A DNA stretch of 64,000 nucleotides from Petrosia ficiformis. Lineage: Eukaryota > Porifera > Demospongiae > Haplosclerida > Petrosiidae. The position numbers were made by a program, and so were the translations under genes. Below the pieces are notes generated by a model, which saw nothing but the letters and a program-made list of their open reading frames with translations, was not told the DNA's origin and ran no database searches. Of this stretch, positions 48,665 to 58,544 are shown piece by piece. The DNA is taken from positions 3,274,001 through 3,338,000 of the forward strand of contig OX345640.1 of the NCBI GenBank assembly GCA_947044365.1, given 5' to 3'. Each line of letters starts with the position of its first letter. The stretch's first letter is position 1.

Positions 48665-50015
48665 ACGTCGGGCTGTGAACTGAATGATATTTTGGGGCGT
48701 GGCTGTTCTAAAACCCGGAACGGAATGCAAAAACGGAACGGTACGGATTGATATTTTGGGGCGTGGCACGTTGTATTGTCTGATCATGATGGCATAGGTA
48801 TAGAATAAAGAGATTGGAAACGGGCCGTTCGCGGGTCAAAATGCTAGTTGGGACCGTATTATTTTTAATAAGAGGAACAGGGCTAGAATTATTTATTTTC
48901 ACTTTTTCAGCTGTCGACAGTTGAGCAGTGAGCATGTTTGTGGAGGGATTTACACAAATAAGAAACAAAACAAAAGTAAGATAATAGCTAATGTGTTTAT
49001 GCTGTAGTTTTCAATCATTTTTTGTCTTATGTACCAACCATTGCACTGTTGTGTAGTAGGTGTAAATCAAGGTTCAGGTAATTTTTGCCGAAGTGAGAAG
49101 TACAGCCAATGGAGGTACTCTAAAACACATTTTGCTCTTTAGAGACGTTATTGTTTGTACTGTGAATTCAAAACAAGGCGCGTCTCATAACCTCTATATA
49201 GTAGTATAATATATTGAGATCATTCCTAATTTCATCTATTACTCTTCGAGAAAAAGGTACAGCGAGTAAATTTTCATAGTGGCAACATAAAACTGCTGTA
49301 TACCTTCACAACAGTGCAACATTTCCATAAAATTTTAATACTATTGAGTAGAGTAGGCCTTGGACTCAATGAAACATTGGCATTTGTTTCATTAACATAA
49401 AAATTGTAAGTAGAAATATTATCTTTATTGAAAAAGTCTTCTTTTCGCCCTGCTTTTCCAGAGGCTTGCCGAGGCCTGCAGCGCCAACTAGCCTAATTAA
49501 AACAACGCGATGGCAACCCAATTGAAATTGTATTACAATTAAGCCACACCCATCGTGCGTTTCCAATCCCTTTATTCTAATATCTATGCTGATGGGGACC
49601 CTACCGATACAAAGCTAACCCTAGGATGTACGACCAAGGGACCCTATTTCCTGGGTTTTACATTTCTCCTCGACCTATTTTCTGGGTTTTACGTTAAACG
49701 GGTTAGTACAAACACCAGATCTTCATTGCACGATGGTGGATGATGATAATTATATATATCAAGCGATGAAGATCTGGTGTTTGTACTAACCCGTTTAACG
49801 TAAAACCCAGGAAATAGGTCGAGGAGAAATGTAAAACCCAGGAAATAGGGTCCCTTGGTCGTACATCCTAGGGTTAGCTTTGTATCGGTTGGGTCTCCAT
49901 TAGTGCAATAGAGAAGTCATGCCAATGCAACCTGCCACGGCCCGAAATATATTCATTCCGTTTCCGTTCCGTTTTGCATTCCTTTCCGCGTTTTAGAATA
50001 GCCCAGTCTACGTCT
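48665..50015. repeat. Large nested inverted-repeat element
   Basis: GGAACGGAATGCAAAAACGG near 48,717 is mirrored by CCGTTCCGTTTTGCATTCC near 49,966. GGGGCGTGGC and TTCTAAAAC have inverted partners in the same order, giving imperfect ends of ~90 bp. Inside lies the 309-bp hairpin at 49,592-49,900. I see no transposase; 48,960-49,560 has no convincing gene. Confidence 0.65.
49592..49900. repeat. 309-bp hairpin with 138-bp near-perfect arms
   Basis: The left arm 49,592-49,729 (ATGGGGACCCTACCGATACA ... CAGATCTTCATTGC) is complementary to 49,763-49,900 (GCGATGAAGATCTGGTG ... GTTGGGTCTCCAT), with only a few mismatches and a 33-base AT-rich loop. Each arm also repeats CCTATTT(C/T)CTGGGTTTTAC twice. 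Confidence 0.93.
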
Positions 50016-50074
50016 GGCTTCCCGAGTCACTATGCAGCCATAACACAATTCCTCGCTCACAAAATAATGAAATT

Positions 50075-50362
50075 GCGGGATCCCACATGATATTACAGTT
50101 GAAGCTGTCGGGGATTGTCAAAGAATTATTAGGACTCCATAATTATGATGGAGTTATGTGGTATAAAGGGTTCACTATCCAACGATAGTATATAAATATA
50201 ACAATGACAGCTGCCCTGAGCAGTATATAGAACTTGCTTGTGAATAGAAGCTGTTATCTGACATTTAATTGCTGCCATTCTCTACAATTGGAATGATGTA
50301 GTAAGCTTACTTAAAAGATTTTTTTATATAGCTAATATAGCCTGAAACAAAACGCAAACAAC
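50075..50362 (-). pseudogene. Highly decayed arrestin relic, left copy
   Basis: Minus-strand similarity to the arrestin C lobe: CCCACATGATATTACAGTTG, GATGGAGTTATGTGG, ACTTGCTTGTGAATAGAAGC, TTGCTGCCATTCTCTAC, then CCTGAAACAAAACGC. Many indels and stops. Older than the other copies. Confidence 0.75.
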
Positions 50363-51576
50363 TCTGTCCGATGTGAGACCACACTGGATGGTCAGTAGTC
50401 ACATCTTACATGTGCAAATGGTATGATCAATATAATTGAGATTACAACAAAATATCAACACTACATGTCTAATTTGATTTGCTGTATACATCATCTTATT
50501 AATATTTTGGTGTCAAATGATTCGTGTTAACTGTTCCACCTCTGAAGATACTGTATCTATTTTCTGACTGATAGTAGTCAATGCTAGTACCATTTGGTTC
50601 TGTAAAATGTAAATTTTGTTTGTCATTGAATGTGACCTGCTCTGGTATTTTAATTCCACGTGTTTAAAAGTTCATTAGTATTGCAAAATAAACTTGTTAT
50701 AGGAAATTATACGAATACCAGAATAGTGTATTTTAAGTGCTTCATGAAAAGAACAACAGTACTGGAGCTGGTCACTTATAAAGCAATTGTGTAATTTTAT
50801 GTGTGATCACTGTATGTAATATATTACTACATCTAGTGTTGTTTTAATTATTAATTTAGTGTTGTTGTAGTTATATTTGGTACACTTTTAGCACAGTTTT
50901 GAAATTTTAGTTATACATGTAGTTGATTGCTGATTAACTAAAATATTATCAGGCTTACAAAAATGGTTTTAGTTTTCATTACTGGTGCCATTTTTCTATT
51001 TAGTTAGTAATAGCTATTGCAGTAGACTTGTAGACCCGTCATTTGGTTAACTAAAAGTTCCTTACTAAAAGTGCTGTTAGTCATAGTTAACTAAACAACA
51101 TACTAGATTTCCAGGTTCCAAGCAACAATGCATGTAGCTAGCATTTATATTATAATTATTGTGGTAGTTCTTATACAACATATTGGTCTTACCCGAAGTA
51201 TTGCAAACTCTCTTAACATCAAAATACTTAAATAAAATAATGAGGGTAATAATAATTATTACCCTCGATATTTTATTATTATTCAGTAGAATGGATACTT
51301 ATTTCAGGTTGTTTTTGAGGCCACCCTTTGCCCATTCTATGTGCTTCCCAACTTGTACTCCGATCCTTTTGCTAATGCAATAATCAATGGACATTCTTAG
51401 GTGTCAAAGATCAAACTTATTTATGATCCACATGCAAAGGAATATACATGTATCCATGTGTATGTTTGGGCATGTTGTTTCTAATAGTGTTGTACCTATA
51501 CTAGGTTTTGCCTATAATTCAGGTACAGATATTATAGGCAACTAAAGCTGCCTATACCTATACCTATACCTATATA

Positions 51577-51951
51577 TACTGCAAAAAAAAAAACATTTAA
51601 AATAACTAATCTAGTGGTTAGTACATTTGCAAGAATTTCACAATTAGTTGGTTGTTCGGAATACATGTACATACATCTAATGCCACAGATACTTTGTACT
51701 AATTATATTCAATTATAGTTGAATCACTACAATTTTAGGGTGCTGTCTACTCAAGTATCATGTCAAAGATTTAGTATAATTTATACTAGAGTACATGTAA
51801 TTGTATATGGCCATCAAAAAGATCTGTAAACCTGCAAACACATCATTTATCATTTATGTAGCCACAACATCCTCAATGACAAATTGAAATTCATGCTATT
51901 CCTTGCAACTGTACTAACCAAAGTGTTATTTTAATGTTTTTTTTTGCAGTG
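51577..51951. mobile_element. TA-MITE relative in an intron, copy a
   Basis: Left end TACTGCAAAAAAAA, right end TTTTTTTTTGCAGTG followed by TA. Internal arms GGTTAGTACATTTGCAAG / CTTGCAACTGTACTAACC. Partner at 61,981-62,357. Confidence 0.8.
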
Positions 51952-51973
51952 TACCTATATATACCCATGTTCA

Positions 51974-53176
51974 CTCTTTGGTCTTTGGTCTCTCGTCTTT
52001 CCAAAGACCGGTCTTTGGTCTTTGGTCTTAGCTCTTTGGTCTATGGTCTTTGGTCTTTGGTCTATGGTTTTTGGTCTTTCCAAAAACCAAAGACCAGTCT
52101 TTGGAAATTCTAAAGACCGGTCTCTGGAAATTCCAAAGACCAGTCTTTGGAAATACCAAAGACCGGTCTTTGGTCTTTGGTTTTTGGTCTTTCCAAAGAC
52201 CAAAGACCAGACTTTGAAAATTCCAAAGACTGGTCTCTTGAAATTCCAAAAACTGGTCTCTGGAAATTCCAAAGACCGGTCTTTGGAAATACCAAAGACC
52301 GGTATTTGGTCTTTGGTTTTGGGTCTTTCCAAACACCAGTCTTTGGAAATTCCAAAAACCGGTCTCTGGAAATTCCAAAGACCGGTCTCTGGAAATTCCA
52401 AAGACTGGTCTTTGGAAATACCAAAGACTGGTCTTTGGTTTTTGGTTTTTGGTCTTTCCAAAAACCAAAGACCAGTCTCTGGGAATTCCAAAGACTGATC
52501 TCGGGAAATTCAAAACACCGGTCTTTGGAAATATCAAAAACCGGTCTTTGGTCTTTGGTTTTTGGTCTTTCCAAAGACCGGTCTTTGGAAATTCCAAACA
52601 CCGGTCTTTAGAAATACATAAGAGCGGTCTTTGGTCTTTCCAAAGACCGGTCTTTGAAATACATAAGAGCGGTCTTTGCTTTTTGGTTTTTTCAATGACC
52701 GGTCTTTGGTCTTTGGTTTTTGGTCTTTCCAATGACTGGTCTTTGTAAATTACAGAGGCCGGTCTTTGGAATTTCCAGAGACCGGCCTTTAGAATTTCCA
52801 GAGACCGGTCTTTGGAATTTCCGAAGACAGGTCTTTGGTTTTTGGAAAGACCAAAGATCACAGACCGGTCTTTGGAAAGACCAAAACCGGTCTTTGGAAT
52901 TAGCAAAGAACAGTCTTTGGTCTTTGGAACGACCAAAACGGGTCTTTGGTCTATGGAAATTCCAAAAACCGGTCTTTGGAAATTCCAAAGACCGGTCTTT
53001 GGAATTACCAAAGACCTGTCTTTGGTCTTGGGTTTTTAGACTTTCCAAAGACTGGTCTTTGGTTTTTGGTCTTTCCAAAGACCAGTCTCTGGAAATTCCA
53101 AAGACCTGTTTTTGGAAAAATTAAAAACCCCGGTCTTTGGTCTTTGGTCTTTCCAAAGACCAAAGACTGGCCTTTA
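51974..53176. repeat. Palindromic microsatellite built on TTTGGTC heptamers
   Basis: About 1.2 kb of CCAAAGACCGGTCTTTGG (a perfect 18-bp palindrome), GGAAATTCC and GGTCTTTGG units, with a main period near 23-24 bp. Each unit has two dyad centres (ACCGGT and GGAAATTCC), so either strand can fold. Stop-free frames of up to 327 codons occur on both strands and are artefacts. The duplicated partner locus (about 62,375-62,392) lacks the whole array. Confidence 0.95.
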
Positions 53177-53534
53177 TCTAGTATACATGTATGTTCACGT
53201 GCATCACTAAATTTTAGCACTGCTCTATATAGCCATTTCTGTTGCAACATTCAATACTAACTATTTACATGGAAATCATGAGGCTTCTTGCTCTGCTACA
53301 GTAAATATGCAAGCTTCACTGAAATCCAATCTGAACTGGTACCTACATGATAATAACGTTAGTGTTTAGTACATTCCCATGGGTACGACATTAACAGATA
53401 TCTCATTTGCATGTAGTTGTTCCAACTCTCTTACATAATTTCCTCTTGATTTTCTGTCATTAAACTTTCTAAATACTGGATTTGAATTGCAGGTAATGTG
53501 CTATTGGCTCAACAAAGATTAGTACTGCTGACGA

Positions 53535-53870
53535 TAGAATATCATCTGTATCTAAACGAACTTAATTGATGATGAAGGGGCAGTAACAATAATGAGTTTA
53601 GATACATATGATGTTCTTACATGTAAATTACAATATAACTGATCAGTAAATATGACGTAAGCATGTACAGGGGCGGAGTCTGACGAGCAATGCTTTGTTT
53701 GTTTTGCAGAACTGTGGGATCACATAATTCATGATCAGCAAGAGATAGCTATAGATGGCTTCTATTGAACAGATCCAAATTACCTGCACACGCTTACGTC
53801 ATATTTACTGATCATTTATATTGTAATGTACATGTAAGAATATCATATCAACTGTACTAACCAATACATT
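53535..53870 (-). repeat. Inverted copy of the 26,500-26,690 hairpin-flank repeat
   Basis: GTATCTAAACGAACTTAATT and GATGATGAAGGGGCAGT, then the reverse complement of 26,640-26,500 (ATGATGTTCTTACATGTAAA, GATCAGTAAATATGACGTAA). At 53,870 it meets a MITE right end (TTTTTGCAGTGTAATTACTA). Confidence 0.75.
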
Positions 53871-54339
53871 TCTTATTTTAACAATTTTATTTTTGCAGTG
53901 TAATTACTAACAGAGATCTCAGCACAAGTGTATGGATGGCCATTTTCTTCCAGGCATCCACACATTCTCATTTATGCAGACTTTATCATTGGAATTCAAA
54001 GTATGTAGGCTAGAATTAAGTAGTGTTGTTTTAGTTAACTATAACTATAACTACAACCCCTTTTAGTAAGGGGTGTTTAATTGAATCATTCCCAGAATGT
54101 CTAAATACTTATATACTTAATACTAGTTTAGTTGTAGTTATTTACTAAACTTATTGTATGTTTTAGTTAAAATTATAATTATAGTAGATTACTAAAATGC
54201 AAAACGTTTTAGTAAATATTGAGTAACAAAGTTGATGTCATAAATATTGGATATGACACAGAAATTAATTTCAATTGTAGAACATACACAAATATTAGTT
54301 ACTCAAACAAGGCAAAACAAAAAAATATATATGCATATT
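53871..54339. other. Gene-free repeat-derived flank
   Basis: Matches 27,300-27,800 (GTGTATGGATGGCCATTTTC, CTTTTAGTAAGGGGTGTTTA). This is the 3' flank of the arrestin copy 2/8 sub-family. No gene seen. Confidence 0.7.
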
Positions 54340-55443
54340 TATAATTTCTTAATTGGATAAACATAACCAATTGGTAATTGATACTAGAACCACTTAGTGG
54401 TTCATAACGTTGTGCCAAATATAGTTCAAGGGTATGGCATAGATGCTGCTGGCTGAGGAGGTTGGTTTGATGGTAAAAAGATGGGTGCACTTTCTAATTT
54501 TCCTGATAATGGTACATTCCCTAATGTAATTGGTATGTTTATACATGGATTAATACCCCATGGGATAGCTGCAGTGACTCTAAGTAAATAATTAAATTGT
54601 ATGATCCCACATGATGTTAGAGTTGGAGATGTCTCAGGGATAGTCAAAGGGTTAGGACGCCATACAATGGAGTTATGTGGAGTAATAAGTTCACTACCAA
54701 TGGTGGCAATATTATCTGAATCTTGACAGCTCTTTTCATCATGACGATGGCTTCCCCTAGCAGTATATACACTTGCTTGTGAATAGAAGCTATTACCTGA
54801 CGAATCTCTCGACTGCTGCCATTCTCCACTGATACTTCAATTGGAACGCTATCATTCTTGATACAAAACCCAGTACGAGGAATCTGTTCATTCATAACAA
54901 TAGGACCTGAAGCACAACACCAACAGCATAACGTTTTTTGAACTTCCATTGATACAGGTGACATTAGCTGAGGACTATTGATTGTTAATGTGTTATGAAG
55001 TGGTATGATGGCCGTTGCAGTTGTGTCCCTTTTCAATATTCCTTTTTTACCAACCTGGCTTCAACTGTATATCTGATTTGACCAACAGTTCCTTCATATA
55101 AAGCTGGTAATTTTGGTCCAGACAACTGAAACGAGAAATTATAATTGTGAATTCCAACAGGAAATGCACTTCCTCCTGCATTATCTTTATCCCAGAGTAC
55201 TGCAGCACAATCAATGTATTGTTCATCTGATCTATAATGTACTGTGCGTCTATCATGTCCTGCATGTCCTGCACGTCTGTCATGATGCCGTTCAACCCAA
55301 TGAACATCAGCTTTACCAACTAGTTGTACTTTGATCTGTTTGTAATCTTTAGGGACATCTGTTTCTGCAGTCACTGTACCTGTCACCATCATTCCAGGGA
55401 AGTAAACAGAGTTATTGAGCTGTACCTTAATTAAAGTCCTTTA
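54340..55443 (-). pseudogene. Alpha-arrestin, copy 8, multiply frameshifted
   Basis: RRAGHAGHDRRTVHYRS sub-family. The start region is damaged: bases of the GVYFPGM region are missing and an in-frame TAA follows KDF. The frame is good from GMMVTGTVTAETD (55,392) to RYTVEARLV. A one-base loss near 55,047 breaks it, and it resumes at KRDTTATAIIPLHN (55,036). A second frameshift near 54,770 follows HKQV, and it resumes at IPETSPTLTSC (54,647). The tail lacks PPxY. Clearly non-functional. Confidence 0.88.
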
Positions 55444-55616
55444 TGATTTTCAGTCTTATGAGTGCAAATGTATTCGAACTAGGGAGATTGGCGAATTATG
55501 CTATGCCTCACAGCACCACACTTTTTATTGGCACTGCTGGTCTGTATGTACCCTCCCCTTCGCTTGTAAAGGAAGGGTCTAGCTGCTCTGTTTGTGCGCA
55601 CAGCAGGAATTAAGCT

Positions 55617-55671
55617 TAGTCTTGCGTAGCCAGACCCATCCCACTGGGATGGGTCTGGCTACGCGAGACTA
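55617..55671. repeat. 55-bp hairpin with 26-bp arms
   Basis: TAGTCTTGCGTAGCCAGACC continuing to CATCCC, a 3-base loop, then the complement ending GCGAGACTA (one mismatch). Shares AGTCTYGC...GCCAGACCCA with the 43-bp element at 6900. Confidence 0.85.
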
Positions 55672-55679
55672 CCCTAAGC

Positions 55680-56480
55680 TAACTTCAAAGTAACATCAAA
55701 AGGCAGACACTTGAATCAAAGCACCGCTAAACCACATCAAACAAATCGTGGGCGTTTTGGACAATAGAATGCCGACATGCCGCCACCACATTGGTATACT
55801 CTCGTAATCTACAGTAATTTGGGGTGTGGTACATCCAAGACCCAGTCATTGCAGTGAAATTTAGTGATCTAATAAGTAGGTGTAGTACTTTCTCTCTGGG
55901 ATGTTGTAAAATTACAACATTAAAAAACTGAAAGTGTTACAAACGACAATCGATTTAAAATGATTGACGATCGATTATTAAAATTAATTTTACAAACGAC
56001 AGTCAATCTAAAATGATCGATGATCGATTATTCACAAAGGACAATTGGCGTTCCATAGTGCCTTATTTCTACAGCCACGCCTCATTGTAGATCCTGCTCA
56101 TAAGATCTTCTCCCCGACTAAGTCACCGGATTCCATCTGGAATTAATCCAATGCGTAGCCCTCCTTTGGATACGTTCAATCATACTCTCTGATTTACACA
56201 CATATATATATACCCGTAACCCACATAGTCTCATATAGCCAGACCGAACCTTAGGTAACCTAGCTGGCTAGACCCATTTACATAAATGTAAGTATAGTGT
56301 TTCATTGGAATTCAAAGTATGTATATACTCAAGTACAGACTAGTGTATGATCAAACAATTTTTATTTGAATTATTTTCGATAATAAAATAAATATCGGAT
56401 ATAACACAGAGATTAATTTCACTTGTAGTACATACACAAAAATATCAAGTTATTCAAACAAGGCAAAACACAAAGAATGC
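55680..56480. other. Gene-free stretch with ~180-bp dispersed repeat
   Basis: 56,097-56,275 is the fourth copy of the repeat seen at 30,770. 55,920-56,040 contains three degenerate near-palindromes around CGATTTAAAATGATTGACGA / CGATCGATTA. No gene. Confidence 0.65.
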
Positions 56481-56490
56481 ACATGCAAAT

Positions 56491-57576
56491 TTAACACTTC
56501 TTAATTGGATCAACAAAACTAATTGGTAGTTGATTACTAAAACCACTTGGTGGTTCATAAGGTGGTGGATATGGTTCGAGAGGTTGAGGAGGGTATGGCA
56601 TAGGTGCTATTGGTTGAGGAGGTGGGTTTGACTGTAAAATATGGGGTACACTTTGTAATTGTCTTGATAATGGTACATTCCCTAATGTAATTGGTATGTT
56701 TATATGTGGATTAATAGCCCACGAGACAGCTGCAGTGACTCTCAGAAAATAATTAACTTGTATGATTGCACATGATGTTAGAGTTGGAGATGTCTCAGGG
56801 ATAGTCAAAGGGTTAGGACGCCATACGATGGAGTTATGTGGAGTAATACGTTCACTACCAATGGTGTTAATATCATTCAAATCATAACGATGACTGCCCC
56901 TAGCAGTATACAGAACCTGCTTGTGAATAGAAGCTGTTACTTGACGAATCTCTCGACTGCTGCCATTTTCTACTGATACTTCAATTGGAATGCTATCGTA
57001 CTTGATACAAAATCCGCTACGAGGAATTCGTACATTCATAACAATAGGGCCTGAAGCACAACACAAACAGTATAATGTTTTTTGGACCTCAATTGATACA
57101 GGTGACATTAGCTGAGGACTATTGATCGTTACTAGATTACCTAGTGGTATGATGGCCTTTGAAGTTGTGTCTAGTTTCAGTAGTCCTTGTTTTATCACCC
57201 TGGCTTCAACTGTATATCTGATTCGACCAACAGTTCCTTCATACGAAGCTGGTAGTTTTGGTCCAGCCAACTGAAGTGAGAAATTAAAATGGTAAATCCC
57301 AACAGGAAATGCGCTTCCTCCTGCATTATGCTTATCCCAGAGTATAGCAACACAAGCAAGGTATTGTTCATCTGATGTATAATGTACTGTGCGTCCGCCT
57401 TGGCCTGAACTTCGCGTTTCAGACCAATGAACATCAGCTCTACCAACTAGTTGTACTTGGATCTGTTTGTAATCTTTAGGGACATCCGTTTCTGCAGTCA
57501 CCGTACCTGTCACCATCATTCCGGGGAAGTAAACACCTTGAGGTGGGTTATTGAGCTGTAACTTAAAGTCCTTCAT
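56491..57576 (-). CDS. Alpha-arrestin, copy 9, full length
   Basis: 361 residues in one exon from MKDF, with no lesions seen. Both lobes are complete (GMMVTGTVTAETDVPKDYKQ; WDKHNAGGSAFPVGIYHFNF; KTLYCLCCASGP; IPRSGFCIKYDSIPIEVSVE). The tail carries PPPY at about 337-340 and ends DPIKKC. One Cys of the usual CC.CC cluster is Tyr here (LYCLCC). The variable N-lobe loop reads SETRSSGQGGRTVHYTS. Sister of copy 7, with conserved upstream sequence. Same inferred adaptor role. Confidence 0.92.
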   Translation of the reverse strand: MKDFKLQLNNPPQGVYFPGMMVTGTVTAETDVPKDYKQIQVQLVGRADVHWSETRSSGQGGRTVHYTSDEQYLACVAILWDKHNAGGSAFPVGIYHFNFSLQLAGPKLPASYEGTVGRIRYTVEARVIKQGLLKLDTTSKAIIPLGNLVTINSPQLMSPVSIEVQKTLYCLCCASGPIVMNVRIPRSGFCIKYDSIPIEVSVENGSSREIRQVTASIHKQVLYTARGSHRYDLNDINTIGSERITPHNSIVWRPNPLTIPETSPTLTSCAIIQVNYFLRVTAAVSWAINPHINIPITLGNVPLSRQLQSVPHILQSNPPPQPIAPMPYPPQPLEPYPPPYEPPSGFSNQLPISFVDPIKKC

Positions 57577-57638
57577 GATTCGAGTCTATCAAGGCAATCC
57601 TCAGTAATCTGCGTCCGATTTGCTCACGGCTTATATAC

Positions 57639-57680
57639 CTAGTCTTAATCTTATGATCGATGATCACGTGAATTTCATCG
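57639..57680 (-). promoter_or_regulatory. Conserved upstream block with CACGTG (arrestin copy 9)
   Basis: CACGTG at 57,665-57,670 within GATCGATGATCACGTGAATT, 90 bp before the start, matching 48,600-48,640. Confidence 0.45.
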
Positions 57681-57745
57681 AGTCTACGTCTGGCTTCGCG
57701 AGACTAAATTACATCAGATTCTGAGGTACACTATGGTGCTATAAC

Positions 57746-58509
57746 CAGTGGCGTAGCCAGCATTAAATGACTACTATACTGGGGCACAACTTATGACATC
57801 ATAATATTAATTAATTATTATAAATTGTTATTAATAAGATTGATAACTACAAAGATGAAATCAAGATAAAGCAATTTTTCTGTTTTTGCTTGCAAAGATG
57901 TCAACAACAGTATCGATGTACGCTGAGGAAACTTGATGGTAGGTTGTCTAGGAGTTTCCAATGTGCTACTAGCAATATCAGTTGGAGGTTTCCTTGTGTC
58001 ATTGCTATCACTAGCAGCTGCTACTTGATCACAATGATCAGGTGAATTGCCTTGGGTACATTGCTGGTTCTGATCATCCACCTCACTGCTACTATTCAGT
58101 TCCTCCTGAACCAGGATTGTATTACTATCAGTCTGAGATTCCATGGTCTCTATCTCATCATTCCAGACTTTCCCCTCCAACTCACAGTCATCACATTCAC
58201 TATCACTTCTCTCATTCGTTTGGCTATAATTTCTTTGCTTAGCTGGCTTTACTCTGATGGAAACTAGCTCAAACAAGGACATCTGTCTCTTCATTTTTGA
58301 TATTAATTTTAAGAAATATAATTATTATAGAAGCCACGTGTTAACACATCATTAATTGTAATAACAATTGACCACAGTAATAAACCACAAATTCTGCTGT
58401 AATAACGCACGCAAAATAATCAATTAATAGACAATTAACTGCGTCTTTCTTCAAGTTTCTTGTCCTCAAGATCCACAGGGGCACGTGCCCCAGTGTGGCT
58501 ACGCCACTG
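57746..58509 (-). mobile_element. hAT-like element, 764 bp, CAGTGGCGTAGCCA ends
   Basis: CAGTGGCGTAGCCA at 57,746 is mirrored by TGGCTACGCCACTG ending 58,509. GGGGCAC (57,781) and GTGCCCC (58,485) extend the symmetry. The ends are of hAT type. The paralogous empty site at 50,041-50,052 allows exact definition of the insertion, which shows no target duplication. Confidence 0.75.
57818..58294 (-). CDS. N-terminal fragment of a TTF/hAT-type transposon protein
   Basis: A 158-codon open frame inside the hAT-like element. It starts MKRQMSLFELVSIR, like the basic starts of TTF-type zinc-finger hAT proteins. An acidic/Ser-rich linker follows (SDSECDDCELEGKV; SSSEVDDQNQQ) and then RQPTIKFPQRT, which in such proteins precedes the zinc finger. 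The finger and the catalytic domain are absent; the last ~30 codons are probably read-through into AT-rich sequence. Most likely a deleted, non-autonomous derivative. The match to this family is from motif style only. Confidence 0.5.
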   Translation of the reverse strand: MKRQMSLFELVSIRVKPAKQRNYSQTNERSDSECDDCELEGKVWNDEIETMESQTDSNTILVQEELNSSSEVDDQNQQCTQGNSPDHCDQVAAASDSNDTRKPPTDIASSTLETPRQPTIKFPQRTSILLLTSLQAKTEKLLYLDFIFVVINLINNNL

Positions 58510-58544
58510 ACAATTCCTCTCTCACAAAATAATGAAATTGTGAG

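Larger units (their letters stand above)
50366..53530 (-). repeat. Segmental duplication 2, copy a (partner 60,794-62,970)
   Basis: Collinear with 60,794-62,970 from CTCTGTCCGATGTGAGACCA to the GTACTGCTGACGATAG region. It holds broken versions of exons of the minus-strand gene found intact at 60.9-63.4 kb, and a 1.2-kb palindromic microsatellite absent from the partner. The stretches between exon relics have no other gene. Confidence 0.88.
50513..53530 (-). pseudogene. Broken duplicate of the 60.9-63.4 kb gene (3' exons)
   Basis: Three exon relics. 53,435-53,530 matches the exon ending ...QEEI, with an internal TGA. 51,193-51,231 keeps the end of the 22-codon exon (LMLREFAIL) and its donor, but a ~32-bp deletion has removed the acceptor and the first codons. 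50,513-50,599 is the terminal exon (NQMVLALTTISQKID..., TGA at 50,513), with a 3' end different from the intact copy. It cannot make the same protein. Confidence 0.7.

Noticed and set aside
48708..48968. 86-codon minus-strand frame as a gene
   Set aside because: It crosses the inverted repeat of the 48,665-50,015 element and shows no recognisable motif or splice context.
51944..53260. Open frames up to 327 codons on both strands in the TTTGGTC array
   Set aside because: Same reason: palindromic low-complexity repeat with no stops. Absent from the paralogous locus.
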